64,000 nucleotides of DNA from Eubacterium sp. (GTDB taxonomy: Bacteria; Bacillota; Clostridia; Lachnospirales; Lachnospiraceae). The stretch covers positions 1 through 64,000 of the forward strand of contig JAAVZE010000133.1 in assembly GCA_022791495.1 (NCBI GenBank). Direction: 5' to 3'. The notes beneath the pieces are model-generated. The model made no database searches. It saw nothing but the letters and a program-made list of their open reading frames with translations, and was not told the origin of the DNA. Below are positions 24,341 to 32,914 of the stretch, one piece after another. The position numbers and the translations under genes were made by a program. Each line of letters opens with the position of its first letter. Position 1 is the stretch's first letter.

Positions 24341-24508
24341 ACTAGTACAACGAATACTAAGTTTCTTTACGTTAAACTTGCCTAAATTTTCCCCTGCTTT
24401 GTTGGTTTTTCTTGCCGTAGCCACCGCTACGCCGTCGAAAAACCGCCTTGCAGGATGAAAATTTATTCTGCGTTTAACAACAAAGAACTTATTATTTGTT
24501 ATACTAGC
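24341..24508. repeat. 168-nt near-perfect palindrome (MITE-like or structured element)
   Basis: The two halves are inverted copies around the 4-nt centre CACC at 24422-24425. The inner arms CGTAGC/GCTACG are perfect. Further out GGTTTTTC pairs with GAAAAACC, AAATTTTC with GAAAATTT, GTTAAAC with GTTTAAC, and the outer 21-nt arms (24341-24361 and 24488-24508) match at 17 of 21. Small bulges and mismatches are spread evenly. It occupies the gap between rmuC and the GH3 gene, whose TAG stop lies in the right arm. No transposase is encoded and no obvious target duplication is visible. Confidence 0.85.
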
Positions 24509-27323
24509 GGAATCCCATATCGTATTCTCCCGATACCTCCATCGGATTGTTTTCATCTTCTGCCTTTTCCACCAGCCGGAACCGCATAGTTTTCAGTCTG
24601 GCTCCGCCCTGGGCAAAATGCAGTCTGAAAACCCCGTATTTGGCTCCAATGCAGATTCTTTTTATTATCGTCTCCCACTGTCCCCCGGTTCCATTAAATG
24701 TGATGGAGCCGATGGGTACGCTTTGGGCAAAAACAGTCATGGGAATCTGCGCCATTCGCTCCAGATCAGAGCAGAATTCAATTTCCATCTCATAAATTCC
24801 CTGGCTTTTTACCGATATGGCAAATACAAAATTGCTGCCTTTGGAGGTATCTGCCTGCTCCACAGAGATCTCCGCCACGTCATTTACCCCATAATATTCG
24901 ATATCTTCCACACAGAAATCTTCCGTCTCCTCCGGCAGGTTTATGACCTCAACCTGGCATTTCTCACCGGTCTTCCGCAGATAAGCCGGCGTCTGCATCA
25001 GCTGTCTGCAGATGTTTATGGCACTGCGCTGAAGCTCACCCTTTGTCAGACCTCCCTTCTCCAGCTCAGAAAGGGTATTGTCCCCGGTGAGATTTTTGTC
25101 TCCCTCCGGACAGACCATATAGAGGTCATTCTGGGCTCTTATCATAGAAGCAAAATCATTTCCCCGTGCCGGTTCCTCCCGGTCCTGGCTGCTGACCTTT
25201 GCCCACCAGTCCGTCATCACAATGCCTTCAAATCCCCATTCATTGCGGAGGATCGAAGTGTTGAGCTCATACCTTCCCGCTGTCCACACACCGTTTAATG
25301 AACCATAGGTGGTCATGACAGAATCGGCTCCGCCCTCCTTCACCGCAATCTCAAATCCTTTTAGGTAGATCTCCCGCAGCGCCCGCTCGGATATCACAGA
25401 ATCTGACTCCGTTCTCTTTGTTTCCTGGTTGTTGGCGGCAAAATGCTTCAGGGTACCGGTAACCCCTGCTTCTTTCAGGCCCCTCACTTGAGCCGCTGCG
25501 ATCTTTCCCGTCAGATAAGGGTCCTCGGAAAAATACTCAAAGTTTCTTCCGTTTAAAGGATTGCGGTGGATATTCATCCCGGGTCCCAGAATATTGTCGA
25601 TCCGGCTGTTGACCATCTCCTTCCCGGTAAATGAATAGATTTTCTGCACCAGAGCCGGATCAAAAGTACACGCCAGCATTGTGCCGTTGGGCAGGCTGAA
25701 GGCCTTTATACCGCAGTCGATGCGCATCCCCGAAGGACCGTCGGAGCAGCAGCCACAGGGGATCCCCATGGAAGCCAGATGTTTTGATACTCCTCCATAA
25801 GCTGCCGCTGTTCCAGGAGTAACCTTAGGACTTCCCATTCCCTCTCCCCGGATGATACAGGATAGGTCTTCTTCATCAAACTGGGCCACAAACTGTTCCA
25901 TGGTTATGCTTCCCTCTGCCACATCTCTGAGACGATAACCCTGGTCCCCGGTATATGGTATTTCCTCTGGCAGATGTCCTGCACGCTTGACCTGATCCAC
26001 TTTCTCCCCCACCGGAACCTCTTCGTATACCATGTGCCAGCCATCTTCTCCATTAACCGGCGCCTCTGGCTTCATCCGCTGAAAAGGACGTACCGGGGCC
26101 AGATTCTGGGACAGCTGCTCTATGATCTGTATCTCTCCCAGGGAAAACACTCCTGCGCAGACAGCATCCCTTACATTTTTACCTGCATATACCCGGTATT
26201 CACCGGGCTCCAGCACGTACGAATAAGCATGTCCCGTCGCTCCCTGATCATCATAAGAAGCAAATGTATAGGGAAAAACATGGAACTTTAGTTCCTCTCT
26301 CCCACCTGGCCCTAACTGTCCGGTCTTGGCAAAACCAGCTAATACCCTGGCGGGCTTTCCCAATGCTCCCTGGGGCGCTTCCACATAAATCTGCACCACC
26401 TGCCTGCCAATCCTGTTCCTGGTATTATGAACTGCCACAGTAAGGGTGATCTCACCGTTACTCTCCTGAAACTCAATTATCTCTTCTTGAAATTCAGTAT
26501 AGGACAGACCGTACCCAAAAGGATACATCACCTTTTCCTTCGCCGCCGTCTCAAAATAGCGGTAGCCCACATAAATATCTTCCTGATAATAGTTTCTAAC
26601 CCCGTCGCCAAAATTAGCAGTAGAGGGGTAATCTTCTATTTTCCCGGCTATCGTGTCTGCAAGCCGCCCCGATGGGTCTATTCTGCCTGTCAGCACATCC
26701 ACTGCCCCGTAACCCCCGATCATGCCTCCCTGCCAGCCATACAGGATCGCCTGGCACTTTTTCAGGCATGGGTGGGACATATCCATAATACTCCCGACAT
26801 TATATATCAATACCACCCGGTTAAAATATTCTGTCACTTTTTCAATCAGATCGGCTTCGATATCCGACAGCTGGTAAGCTCCCTTTTGGTCTACATTATC
26901 CCGGTCTTCCCCCGCCGTCCTTCCAATCAGTATAAGCGCTGTGTCATTTCTCTGTCCCGCCGCCTTTACCAGCTCATCACCCACTGGCATCTCGACCTGA
27001 GACCAGGGCTCATTTGCCCAGCCCAGTCCTTCATCAAAGGGATTTGTCTGTTCCCACCTGTCATAGACTTCAAGGAGCTCCTTATCTATGCAGAGAGAAG
27101 GTTCCTCCAAAAGTGCATCCAGAATGCCTACCACTCTGGATACATTCACCATGCCTCCTGAGCCGGTCCCACTCTTATAATAATGACGCTGGATCCGCCC
27201 AAACACCGCTATCCTTTCTCCACTTTTCAAGGGAAGTACCTCTGCAGCATTTTCTAAAAGTACACAGCCCTCCGCTGCCGCCTGCCTTACTGTATTCGTG
27301 TATTCTTTCCAGTCCAGTTTCAA
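24504..27323 (-). CDS. Glycoside hydrolase family 3 enzyme with permuted domain order
   Basis: 939 aa from TTG at 27323, with AGGAGG 7 nt upstream; no signal peptide, so cytoplasmic. Domains are in reversed order: the GH3 C-terminal-type domain comes first (RIAVFGRIQRHYYKSGTGSG, about 40-260), then a fibronectin III-like domain (about 320-410), then the (beta/alpha)8 catalytic domain (about 540-780). The catalytic domain has GPGMNIHRNPLNGRNFEYFS, LKHFAANNQE and the nucleophile Asp (about 703) in GFEGIVMTDWW. This permuted arrangement is known from rumen beta-glucosidases. The last ~120 residues (after SLEVINLPEETEDFC-like sequence) form an extra beta-rich domain resembling a carbohydrate-binding fold. 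Beta-glucosidase or beta-xylosidase are both possible. Confidence 0.92.
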   Translation of the reverse strand: MKLDWKEYTNTVRQAAAEGCVLLENAAEVLPLKSGERIAVFGRIQRHYYKSGTGSGGMVNVSRVVGILDALLEEPSLCIDKELLEVYDRWEQTNPFDEGLGWANEPWSQVEMPVGDELVKAAGQRNDTALILIGRTAGEDRDNVDQKGAYQLSDIEADLIEKVTEYFNRVVLIYNVGSIMDMSHPCLKKCQAILYGWQGGMIGGYGAVDVLTGRIDPSGRLADTIAGKIEDYPSTANFGDGVRNYYQEDIYVGYRYFETAAKEKVMYPFGYGLSYTEFQEEIIEFQESNGEITLTVAVHNTRNRIGRQVVQIYVEAPQGALGKPARVLAGFAKTGQLGPGGREELKFHVFPYTFASYDDQGATGHAYSYVLEPGEYRVYAGKNVRDAVCAGVFSLGEIQIIEQLSQNLAPVRPFQRMKPEAPVNGEDGWHMVYEEVPVGEKVDQVKRAGHLPEEIPYTGDQGYRLRDVAEGSITMEQFVAQFDEEDLSCIIRGEGMGSPKVTPGTAAAYGGVSKHLASMGIPCGCCSDGPSGMRIDCGIKAFSLPNGTMLACTFDPALVQKIYSFTGKEMVNSRIDNILGPGMNIHRNPLNGRNFEYFSEDPYLTGKIAAAQVRGLKEAGVTGTLKHFAANNQETKRTESDSVISERALREIYLKGFEIAVKEGGADSVMTTYGSLNGVWTAGRYELNTSILRNEWGFEGIVMTDWWAKVSSQDREEPARGNDFASMIRAQNDLYMVCPEGDKNLTGDNTLSELEKGGLTKGELQRSAINICRQLMQTPAYLRKTGEKCQVEVINLPEETEDFCVEDIEYYGVNDVAEISVEQADTSKGSNFVFAISVKSQGIYEMEIEFCSDLERMAQIPMTVFAQSVPIGSITFNGTGGQWETIIKRICIGAKYGVFRLHFAQGGARLKTMRFRLVEKAEDENNPMEVSGEYDMGFR

Positions 27324-27389
27324 TGCGATTCCTCCTTCTCCCGACTTCATGGCACGATGGCGTCGCCGGGTTAAACAAAAATATTTCCT

Positions 27390-27417
27390 TTGACTTTTTT
27401 CCAATCAGTGATATAAT
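27390..27417 (+). promoter_or_regulatory. Promoter of tRNA-Gly
   Basis: TTGACT (27390-27395) and TATAAT (27412-27417) separated by 16 nt, ending 8 nt before the tRNA. It lies inside the 5' flank of the divergently transcribed GH3 gene. Confidence 0.85.
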
Positions 27418-27425
27418 AGAATTAT

Positions 27426-27496
27426 GCAGGCATAGTTCATTGGTAGAACACCAGCTTCCCAAGCTGGGGAGGCGGGTTCGATTCCCGTTGCCTGCT
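27426..27496 (+). tRNA. tRNA-Gly(CCC)
   Basis: 71 nt fold as a full cloverleaf: acceptor GCAGGCA/TGCCTGC, D arm GTTC/GAAC with loop ATTGGTA, anticodon stem CCAGC/GCTGG with loop TTCCCAA (anticodon CCC at 27458-27460), 4-nt variable loop and T arm GCGGG/CCCGT with loop TTCGATT. CCA is not encoded. The gene is directly followed by a run of seven T residues, which may end transcription. It reads GGG codons. Confidence 0.96.
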
Positions 27497-27524
27497 TTTT
27501 TTAATTCGACAGCACTGCATCGAG

Positions 27525-28862
27525 CTATGTCTTTCTATATCTCCTTTTTCGGTACAAATAATATCCACCACCAGCCAGATCTGCCAGTCCCCAGCCAATC
27601 GGCACTGCCAGCCAGATCCCTGTTACCCCGATCTGTGGTACTGCGGACAGTGCATATGCCAGAAGTACCCTGCTGCCAAGAGAAAGCAACGTCAGTATAA
27701 GGGACATCTGTGGCAGCTTGATTCCGCGGTAGAACCCATAAAAAAGAAATAACAATCCGATGCCAAAATAGCAGGATGCCTCGATTCTCAGATAGCCAAT
27801 ACCCACAGAAAGTATCTCCGCCTTTTCTGCGTCGATAAAGAGAGACATCAATCTGCCGGCAAAAAGATTGATCAGCAGGCTGATGAAGACACAGAACAAA
27901 AATACCAGGAACACAGCCTTTTTCATTCCCTGCCAGATCCGCTCTCTCTTTCCCGCACCATAATTCTGTGCAACATATGTAGAAAATGCATTTCCAAAAT
28001 CCTGAACCGGCGAATAGGCAAATGAATCAATCTTTACAGCAGCCGCAAATGCAGCCATCACCACGGTTCCAAAACTGTTCACCAGACCCTGTACCATCAG
28101 AATCCCAAAATTCATCACCGACTGCTGCAGACAGGTGAGTACCGATAAGCTGGATATTTCTTTTAAAATGTCTCCGTCCCACCGCATATGCGCTCTCTTC
28201 ACCTGAAGCATGGGACATTTTTTTATATAGTATATCAAAATCCCAGCTGCAGCCATATACTGTGCCACCACAGTCGCTGACGCGGCTCCCGCCACGCCCC
28301 ATCCAGACACTAATATAAATATCAGATCCAGCCCGACATTCAACAGCGCAGAAACCCCTAAGAAAATAAGAGGAGGCAGAGAATTTCCCACGCTTCTCAA
28401 CAGACTGGCAACAAAATTGTAGATGAAAACTGCGGGAATCCCCCAGAATATGCAGATCAAATATTCTTTCATGCATTCCTGGATCCCATCTGGAACCCTC
28501 ATAAACCATAGAATACCATGGAGCCCTAAAAAAGCCCCCACTGTTAACAAAACTGTAAGCCCGCCTATCCCCACAAAAGAAAGAAAAATCCCTCTTTTTA
28601 AACGGTCCTGCTCACCTGCCCCGAACTGAATCGAATAAAAAGCGCCGCTTCCCATACAGAGCCCCAGCAAAAGGGAAGTGAGAAAAACCATCAGTGTGTA
28701 AGAAGATCCCACAGCAGCCAGAGCATATTCCCCCAGGTATCTGCCCACGATAAGCGTGTCCGCAATATTATATACCTGCTGCAGCAGGTTTCCAGCCATC
28801 AATGGCAGGGCAAACTTCATGAGGCCACTGGTGATATCTCCCCGTGTCATATCATAACTCAA
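27525..28862 (-). CDS. MATE family efflux transporter
   Basis: 445 aa with 12 predicted membrane helices. The N-terminus MSYDMTRGDITSGLMKFALP and then PLMAGNLLQQVYNIADTLIV are typical of clostridial MATE proteins, which export cationic drugs or metabolites using Na+ or H+. VGNSLPPLIFLGVSALLNVG and FGNAFSTYVAQNYGAGK are family motifs of the two halves. The start is TTG at 28862, directly after the DUF1294 stop, with AGAGGG 9 nt upstream; ATG at 28850 is an alternative. Probably co-transcribed with the DUF1294 gene. Confidence 0.94.
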   Translation of the reverse strand: MSYDMTRGDITSGLMKFALPLMAGNLLQQVYNIADTLIVGRYLGEYALAAVGSSYTLMVFLTSLLLGLCMGSGAFYSIQFGAGEQDRLKRGIFLSFVGIGGLTVLLTVGAFLGLHGILWFMRVPDGIQECMKEYLICIFWGIPAVFIYNFVASLLRSVGNSLPPLIFLGVSALLNVGLDLIFILVSGWGVAGAASATVVAQYMAAAGILIYYIKKCPMLQVKRAHMRWDGDILKEISSLSVLTCLQQSVMNFGILMVQGLVNSFGTVVMAAFAAAVKIDSFAYSPVQDFGNAFSTYVAQNYGAGKRERIWQGMKKAVFLVFLFCVFISLLINLFAGRLMSLFIDAEKAEILSVGIGYLRIEASCYFGIGLLFLFYGFYRGIKLPQMSLILTLLSLGSRVLLAYALSAVPQIGVTGIWLAVPIGWGLADLAGGGYYLYRKRRYRKT

Positions 28863-29135
28863 TCACATCCACCCTCTCCAAATGACAAACAGCAGCACGA
28901 TCTGCAATATAAGGATCGCTGGCATTCCCCACACAAAATACCAGTGTCTGGTCTTGTGGTGAAATACTCTCATGCCCAGAATACTTCCCACACTGCCGCC
29001 AGCCAGCGCCGCCAGAAACAGATGTGCTTCCGGTACTCTCCACTCATGCCTTTTTGCCCGTCTTTTATCAAAACCCATCTGAAAAAAACTAAGAACATTT
29101 ATTATTATAAAATAAAACAGGATCCATCTCATCAT
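28863..29135 (-). CDS. DUF1294 small membrane protein
   Basis: 90 aa with three hydrophobic helices. GFDKRRAKRHEWRVPEAHLF, LAALAGGSVGSILGMRVFHH and KTRHWYFVWGMP are the DUF1294 signature; this domain is of unknown function and often occurs alone or fused to a cold-shock domain. The start at 29135 (or 29132) has AAAGGAAG upstream. It is 0 nt from the following MATE gene. Confidence 0.88.
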   Translation of the reverse strand: MMRWILFYFIIINVLSFFQMGFDKRRAKRHEWRVPEAHLFLAALAGGSVGSILGMRVFHHKTRHWYFVWGMPAILILQIVLLFVIWRGWM

Positions 29136-29432
29136 AATCTTCCTTTCTAATTTCTTCTGATTTTTACACAAATCTTAGAATAATTGTAGCATAAATACTA
29201 GGTTTTCTCTACTATAAAAGATCCATCTAATTTTTTTCTTTATATTACTTCTCCTACTTGTATAAGTTTATCTACACCTTTTTATCATTCAACAATTAAG
29301 TTTTAGATATATAAGCTTTTATGTACTACCATCATTTCTTCCTATAAAACTTTTCATTTTATAACAGCAGTGATATAATGTATATGGTATCAAAAAATGG
29401 AAATGTAATTCACCAAAAAGGAGTTTATACAA
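29136..29432. other. AT-rich intergenic region
   Basis: About 300 nt separate the divergent DUF1294 gene and the AT-rich orphan gene. I see no RNA gene or open frame. A TATAAT-like element at about 29373-29378 may serve the plus-strand gene. Base composition is clearly more AT-rich than in flanking genes. Confidence 0.5.
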
Positions 29433-30125
29433 ATGAGATTTTCTGATTTATTTATTAGTTATAAAATAGGCTTAAAGGAAATTAAAAGCACAATCCCTTT
29501 TACAAAACTTCCCCTATACAGGAAAATAGCTGTAATTACATTATTTTCAATTTCGATATTATGTGTAATATTTTTTATATTTAATTTTCAGGCAATTGGT
29601 TATATTACTCTACTTATAGAAATCACCTTAACTGCATTCTATTTTATACTTGATTCAAGGAAAAATAACCTCAAAGTTATGCTGGAAAAACACTATTTGC
29701 CTTATTCCAAGGAGCGAATGGATATGATAATTAAAATCTTAAAACATTATGAAATTGATATTTATAATAGTGACTTAATTGATCTCTTAATTAGTGAAGC
29801 TGAAGTTGCCCAAATTCAATGTGATTATTTAGCTCTTTTAAAAAGACCACTAAAAACTGTTAGCGTGATAATTATTCCTACTATTGCATACTTTGCTAAA
29901 AAAATTGGAGATACAGTTCCTAAAGAAGAAATAATTACAACTTCTGCAATGATACTTATTATCCTCCTACTATTTTTTTCTCTAGTTTTTGCACTAATTC
30001 CTATTATAAAAATTATTTTTTACCATGATTATAATAAATACACTGAATTAATATATGATTTAAAACAAATAAAAATATTTTATACGATAAAAAAATCTCC
30101 CCAAACTATTACTTTTACAAAATAA
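29433..30125 (+). CDS. Unrecognised AT-rich membrane protein
   Basis: 230 aa, ATG 29433 with AAGGAG 9 nt upstream. Four hydrophobic segments are visible in two pairs (about 33-52, 55-70, and 145-165, 175-200) separated by a ~70-residue cytoplasmic-looking helical part (RMDMIIKILKHYEIDIYNSD and following). I do not recognise a family. The gene is far richer in A/T and in Ile, Lys and Asn codons than its neighbours, which suggests recent acquisition. It lies next to an HTH-Uma2 gene, another accessory-type gene, in the same direction. Confidence 0.72.
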   Translation: MRFSDLFISYKIGLKEIKSTIPFTKLPLYRKIAVITLFSISILCVIFFIFNFQAIGYITLLIEITLTAFYFILDSRKNNLKVMLEKHYLPYSKERMDMIIKILKHYEIDIYNSDLIDLLISEAEVAQIQCDYLALLKRPLKTVSVIIIPTIAYFAKKIGDTVPKEEIITTSAMILIILLLFFSLVFALIPIIKIIFYHDYNKYTELIYDLKQIKIFYTIKKSPQTITFTK

Positions 30126-30224
30126 TCACAGAGAGTATGCCCTTTTCATTTTCACAAAAAAATCAAGTATGGAAAAAATGCGGAGATATTACGGTTGTTT
30201 TTTGGATATTTTTTTAGTTTTTTC

Positions 30225-30253
30225 TTGACCGGGCGCAGAATTTTATATATAAT
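30225..30253 (+). promoter_or_regulatory. Promoter of the HTH-Uma2 gene
   Basis: TTGACC (30225-30230) and TATAAT (30248-30253) with a 17-nt spacer, about 43 nt before the ATG. A near-consensus SigA promoter. Confidence 0.8.
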
Positions 30254-30295
30254 ATACTTAACTAATAAAAATATTTCAGGATTAGGGGTGATCTT

Positions 30296-31057
30296 ATGAC
30301 GATTGAAGAAATGAAACAAAAAAAAATAGAACGGGGATATTCCTATACCATGATGTCTGAATTATCCGGCATCCCGCTAGGCACCATACAGAAGATCTTT
30401 TCTGGTGAAACCACCCACCCCCGCTATGATACTTTGATGGCTTTGGAAAAACTCTTTCAAGATCCGCCTGTATTACATGAAAGTTATGCTTATTCCACAA
30501 AACATGCCGGAACTTACACCGTGGATGACTACTATGCATTACCGGAGGATCAGCGCAGGGAACTCATTGATGGTACATTTTACGATATGTCCGCCCCCAC
30601 CGTCCTGCATCAACGCATATGCGGCGAGATTTACCGCCAGTTTTCCAATTATATTCTGGAACAGGGCGGAAAGTGCCTGCCTTTGATATCCCCGCTGGAT
30701 GTTCAACTGGATCGTGACAACAAAACCATGGTGCAACCAGATTTGATCGTACTTTGTGAAAACCAGGATGAGAAGCTTTGCAGCTGGGGCATTTACGGAG
30801 CGCCTGACTTCGTATTGGAAGTATTATCCCCTTCCACTAAAAAGAAAGACTGTTTTAAAAAACTTTCCAAATACGCTGATGCAGGCGTCCTGGAATACTG
30901 GATACTGGATCCCTATCAGAAAAAACTTCTCATCTACTTCTTTGAAGAAGATGTGATCTACCCCAGGATATGCGGTTTGAACCAGCCTGTTCCAGTCAAT
31001 ATCTATCATGGTGAGCTTTTGATCGATTTCAGTCATCTTGCTTCATGGCTATTATAG
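30296..31057 (+). CDS. XRE-type HTH domain fused to Uma2 (DUF820) nuclease-like domain
   Basis: 253 aa. Residues 1-55 are a Cro/C1-type HTH (YSYTMMSELSGIPLGTIQKI, then SGETTHPRYDTLMALEKLF). Residues 80-253 form the Uma2 domain, a PD-(D/E)XK superfamily fold: TVDDYYALPEDQRRELIDG, VQPDLIVL and the conserved PDFVLEVLSPSTKKKD, then K-Y-x-x-AGVLEYWILDP. The Asp, Glu and Lys expected at such active sites are present. Uma2 proteins are abundant in cyanobacteria and some Clostridia with unproven function. The fused HTH could autoregulate the gene or direct DNA binding. The gene has its own strong promoter and a terminator shared with blaR1. Confidence 0.88.
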   Translation: MTIEEMKQKKIERGYSYTMMSELSGIPLGTIQKIFSGETTHPRYDTLMALEKLFQDPPVLHESYAYSTKHAGTYTVDDYYALPEDQRRELIDGTFYDMSAPTVLHQRICGEIYRQFSNYILEQGGKCLPLISPLDVQLDRDNKTMVQPDLIVLCENQDEKLCSWGIYGAPDFVLEVLSPSTKKKDCFKKLSKYADAGVLEYWILDPYQKKLLIYFFEEDVIYPRICGLNQPVPVNIYHGELLIDFSHLASWLL

Positions 31058-31071
31058 TGACAAAAATATTA

Positions 31072-31117
31072 ATTGGACTGGCACATCAATGCTTAATTCC
31101 CAACATGCCAGTCCAAT
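31072..31117. terminator. Convergent terminator between Uma2 and blaR1-like genes
   Basis: ATTGGACTGGCA (31072-31083) pairs perfectly with TGCCAGTCCAAT (31106-31117) around a 22-nt loop. A-rich and T-rich flanks follow in both directions; on the minus strand TTAATATTTTTG follows the stem. Confidence 0.75.
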
Positions 31118-31118
31118 A

Positions 31119-32510
31119 TTACCATTCGCAGAAATCATCCAGAGTAGTCTCCAGTATTCTCCAATCAGTTCCCGTGCTTTCTCTGATTACGATAAATTCT
31201 TCCTTTGAACGTTCCTTTTGCTGTTCTTTATTTCCCAGATTGTAATCTATATATTCGATCTGAATCTCCAAACTCAGTCTCTGCGCATCTGCCCATTTGT
31301 TTTCAGCCCTGCTCCAAGTTCCATCAATATCAACATCATTGTTTTCCACTTCTGTCGTTTTTCCACATTTCCTAATTGTCACTGTTCCATGACTATTATA
31401 TGAACCTCCATCCACCCTGAGACCGCGCATCCCCTCTCGGTAGTTCTGATTCCAGTAATAGAGATACTGCCTCACTGTCTCTTCCGGAGAGAGCCCCCTT
31501 AAGTCTGCAGAAGAGGGAACAAACCCAATCATGCATGCCAAAAAAAATGTAAGCACCAGAACGACAATACTTGGAATCCACCGATTCCTGCTTTCGGCAA
31601 TACGGCATACTCTGTAAACCAATTCCCGCTTCCCCCCACCCATAGTCGTAGCAGTAAAAAATAAATTAATTTTTTCTTTATCCGGCAGCATATCCAACAG
31701 TACCCTTCCATAACGATATCTCTTCGCTTCACCAAGAACACGTATGGATCTTTCATCGCATGCCGTCTCTCCATCTCTCTTAGATAGAAAAGCTGCTGCC
31801 CAGATCAAAGGATTAAACCAGTTGCAGGCAAGCACGATACAGCGAAGATTTCCCCAAAAAAGATCTTTGTGTTTTAAGTGGCAAAGTTCATGGGTAAGAA
31901 CATACTCCCTTTTCTCCTCATCTTCCGCCACGGTTTCTGTCAGATAAATTCCCTTTTCTCCATTTACTTTCATGACGCAGGAAGAAGCAATTCCAGGAAC
32001 TTTATAAACCTGATACTGACACCCTTCTACAGTGATCCGGATCCGCTGTTCAAATAGTCTGTGCCGAAAGGTTTCATTTACATACACAGACCAGAGATAT
32101 ACTGCTGCGATTCCCACTGCCCACACACACCAGAACCAGACTGGCAATGATACTGCCCTAAGATCCAATCGCACCGGTTCAACCCCTGAAACCAGAGTCT
32201 CATTGCCTGACTGAATTATATTCTGAAATAGTTCTAATCCTCTGTCTGTTGCATTTACAACTATGTTATCCTGTCGCTCCAGCAAACTTCTTAATACCTT
32301 TAAAAGCGGACCGCCCAATAAGCGTATTGGAATAAGTACCCACAATGAATACATCAATTCCCCGCTTATTCTTTTCCGGAACAGAATCCTTATAACATAT
32401 AAAAACAATACCAGAACACTTAGATCAAGCATAGTTGCTGCCATTTGATCTGTAACTGCCAGCAGATAGATGATTCCCGGCAGCAATAAAGTTACTGCTA
32501 ATATTTCCAT
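31119..32510 (-). CDS. BlaR1/MecR1-type M56 membrane metalloprotease
   Basis: 463 aa. Several N-terminal membrane helices surround a zinc protease domain with HELCHLKHKDLFW (HExxH, about 215-227) and CNWFNPLIWAAAF. This is the BlaR1/MecR1 sensor-protease family, which on sensing a signal cleaves or inactivates the partner BlaI repressor. The C-terminal extracytoplasmic part (about 330-463) is not a penicillin-binding domain but a small beta-rich domain, so the ligand need not be a beta-lactam. It follows the blaI-like gene by 4 nt. Confidence 0.92.
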   Translation of the reverse strand: MEILAVTLLLPGIIYLLAVTDQMAATMLDLSVLVLFLYVIRILFRKRISGELMYSLWVLIPIRLLGGPLLKVLRSLLERQDNIVVNATDRGLELFQNIIQSGNETLVSGVEPVRLDLRAVSLPVWFWCVWAVGIAAVYLWSVYVNETFRHRLFEQRIRITVEGCQYQVYKVPGIASSCVMKVNGEKGIYLTETVAEDEEKREYVLTHELCHLKHKDLFWGNLRCIVLACNWFNPLIWAAAFLSKRDGETACDERSIRVLGEAKRYRYGRVLLDMLPDKEKINLFFTATTMGGGKRELVYRVCRIAESRNRWIPSIVVLVLTFFLACMIGFVPSSADLRGLSPEETVRQYLYYWNQNYREGMRGLRVDGGSYNSHGTVTIRKCGKTTEVENNDVDIDGTWSRAENKWADAQRLSLEIQIEYIDYNLGNKEQQKERSKEEFIVIRESTGTDWRILETTLDDFCEW

Positions 32511-32514
32511 AGGA

Positions 32515-32895
32515 TCATCCCCCCTTTTTTTCTCCTTTTTCCAGAATCCGTATCAGTTCCTGTCGTTCCTGTTCTGAAAGTGACTCTCTCTCCACCATGG
32601 AATGTACCATCATACTTAAGCTTCCCTGGTATACTTTTTCAAGAAAGCTTCTGGTCTCTTCTCCGCAGGCATCTTCTCTGGAAATCAAAGGATAAAACTC
32701 CTTTGCCCTGCCATTCTGACGATATGATAATGCTCCCTTCTTTTCTATCCGCCCAAGAAGCGTGATGACCGTATGTTTTTCCCATCCCGTATCCTCAAGC
32801 AGATTTTCCGTCAGCTGGCGAATTGTAAGATAAGGTGTTTCCCACAGCCTGTCCATAATCTTCCATTCTGCGTCTGACAATTTAATTTTCTTCAT
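32515..32895 (-). CDS. BlaI/MecI/CopY family repressor
   Basis: 126 aa. The winged-helix N-terminus KLSDAEWKIMDRLWETPYLT and HTVITLLGRIEKKGALSYRQ match BlaI/MecI. The C-terminal helices (SMMVHSMVERESLSEQERQE) dimerise the protein. It should repress its own operon by binding the paired palindromes at 32915-32968 upstream and be relieved by the adjacent BlaR1-like protease. No beta-lactamase gene is next to it; the regulon is unknown. Confidence 0.93.
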   Translation of the reverse strand: MKKIKLSDAEWKIMDRLWETPYLTIRQLTENLLEDTGWEKHTVITLLGRIEKKGALSYRQNGRAKEFYPLISREDACGEETRSFLEKVYQGSLSMMVHSMVERESLSEQERQELIRILEKGEKKGG

Positions 32896-32914
32896 GTAAT
32901 CCCTCCAGTTTTAA

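Noticed and set aside
24341-24508. Simple intrinsic terminator for the GH3 gene
   Set aside because: It is about four times too long, has no U-tract after the minus-strand stem and extends up to the rmuC leader.
23459-24556. RmuC frame extended upstream through the palindrome to 24556
   Set aside because: The extension only reads through the inverted repeat and into the GH3 gene, has no RmuC similarity, and an ideal ribosome site precedes ATG 24307.
29172-31057. Prophage or transposon remnant around the AT-rich gene
   Set aside because: No integrase, transposase, terminal repeats or attachment duplication could be found; only composition differs.
31119-32895. Beta-lactam resistance operon
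   Set aside because: Only a BlaI/BlaR1-type regulatory pair is present; there is no beta-lactamase or penicillin-binding sensor domain in the window.
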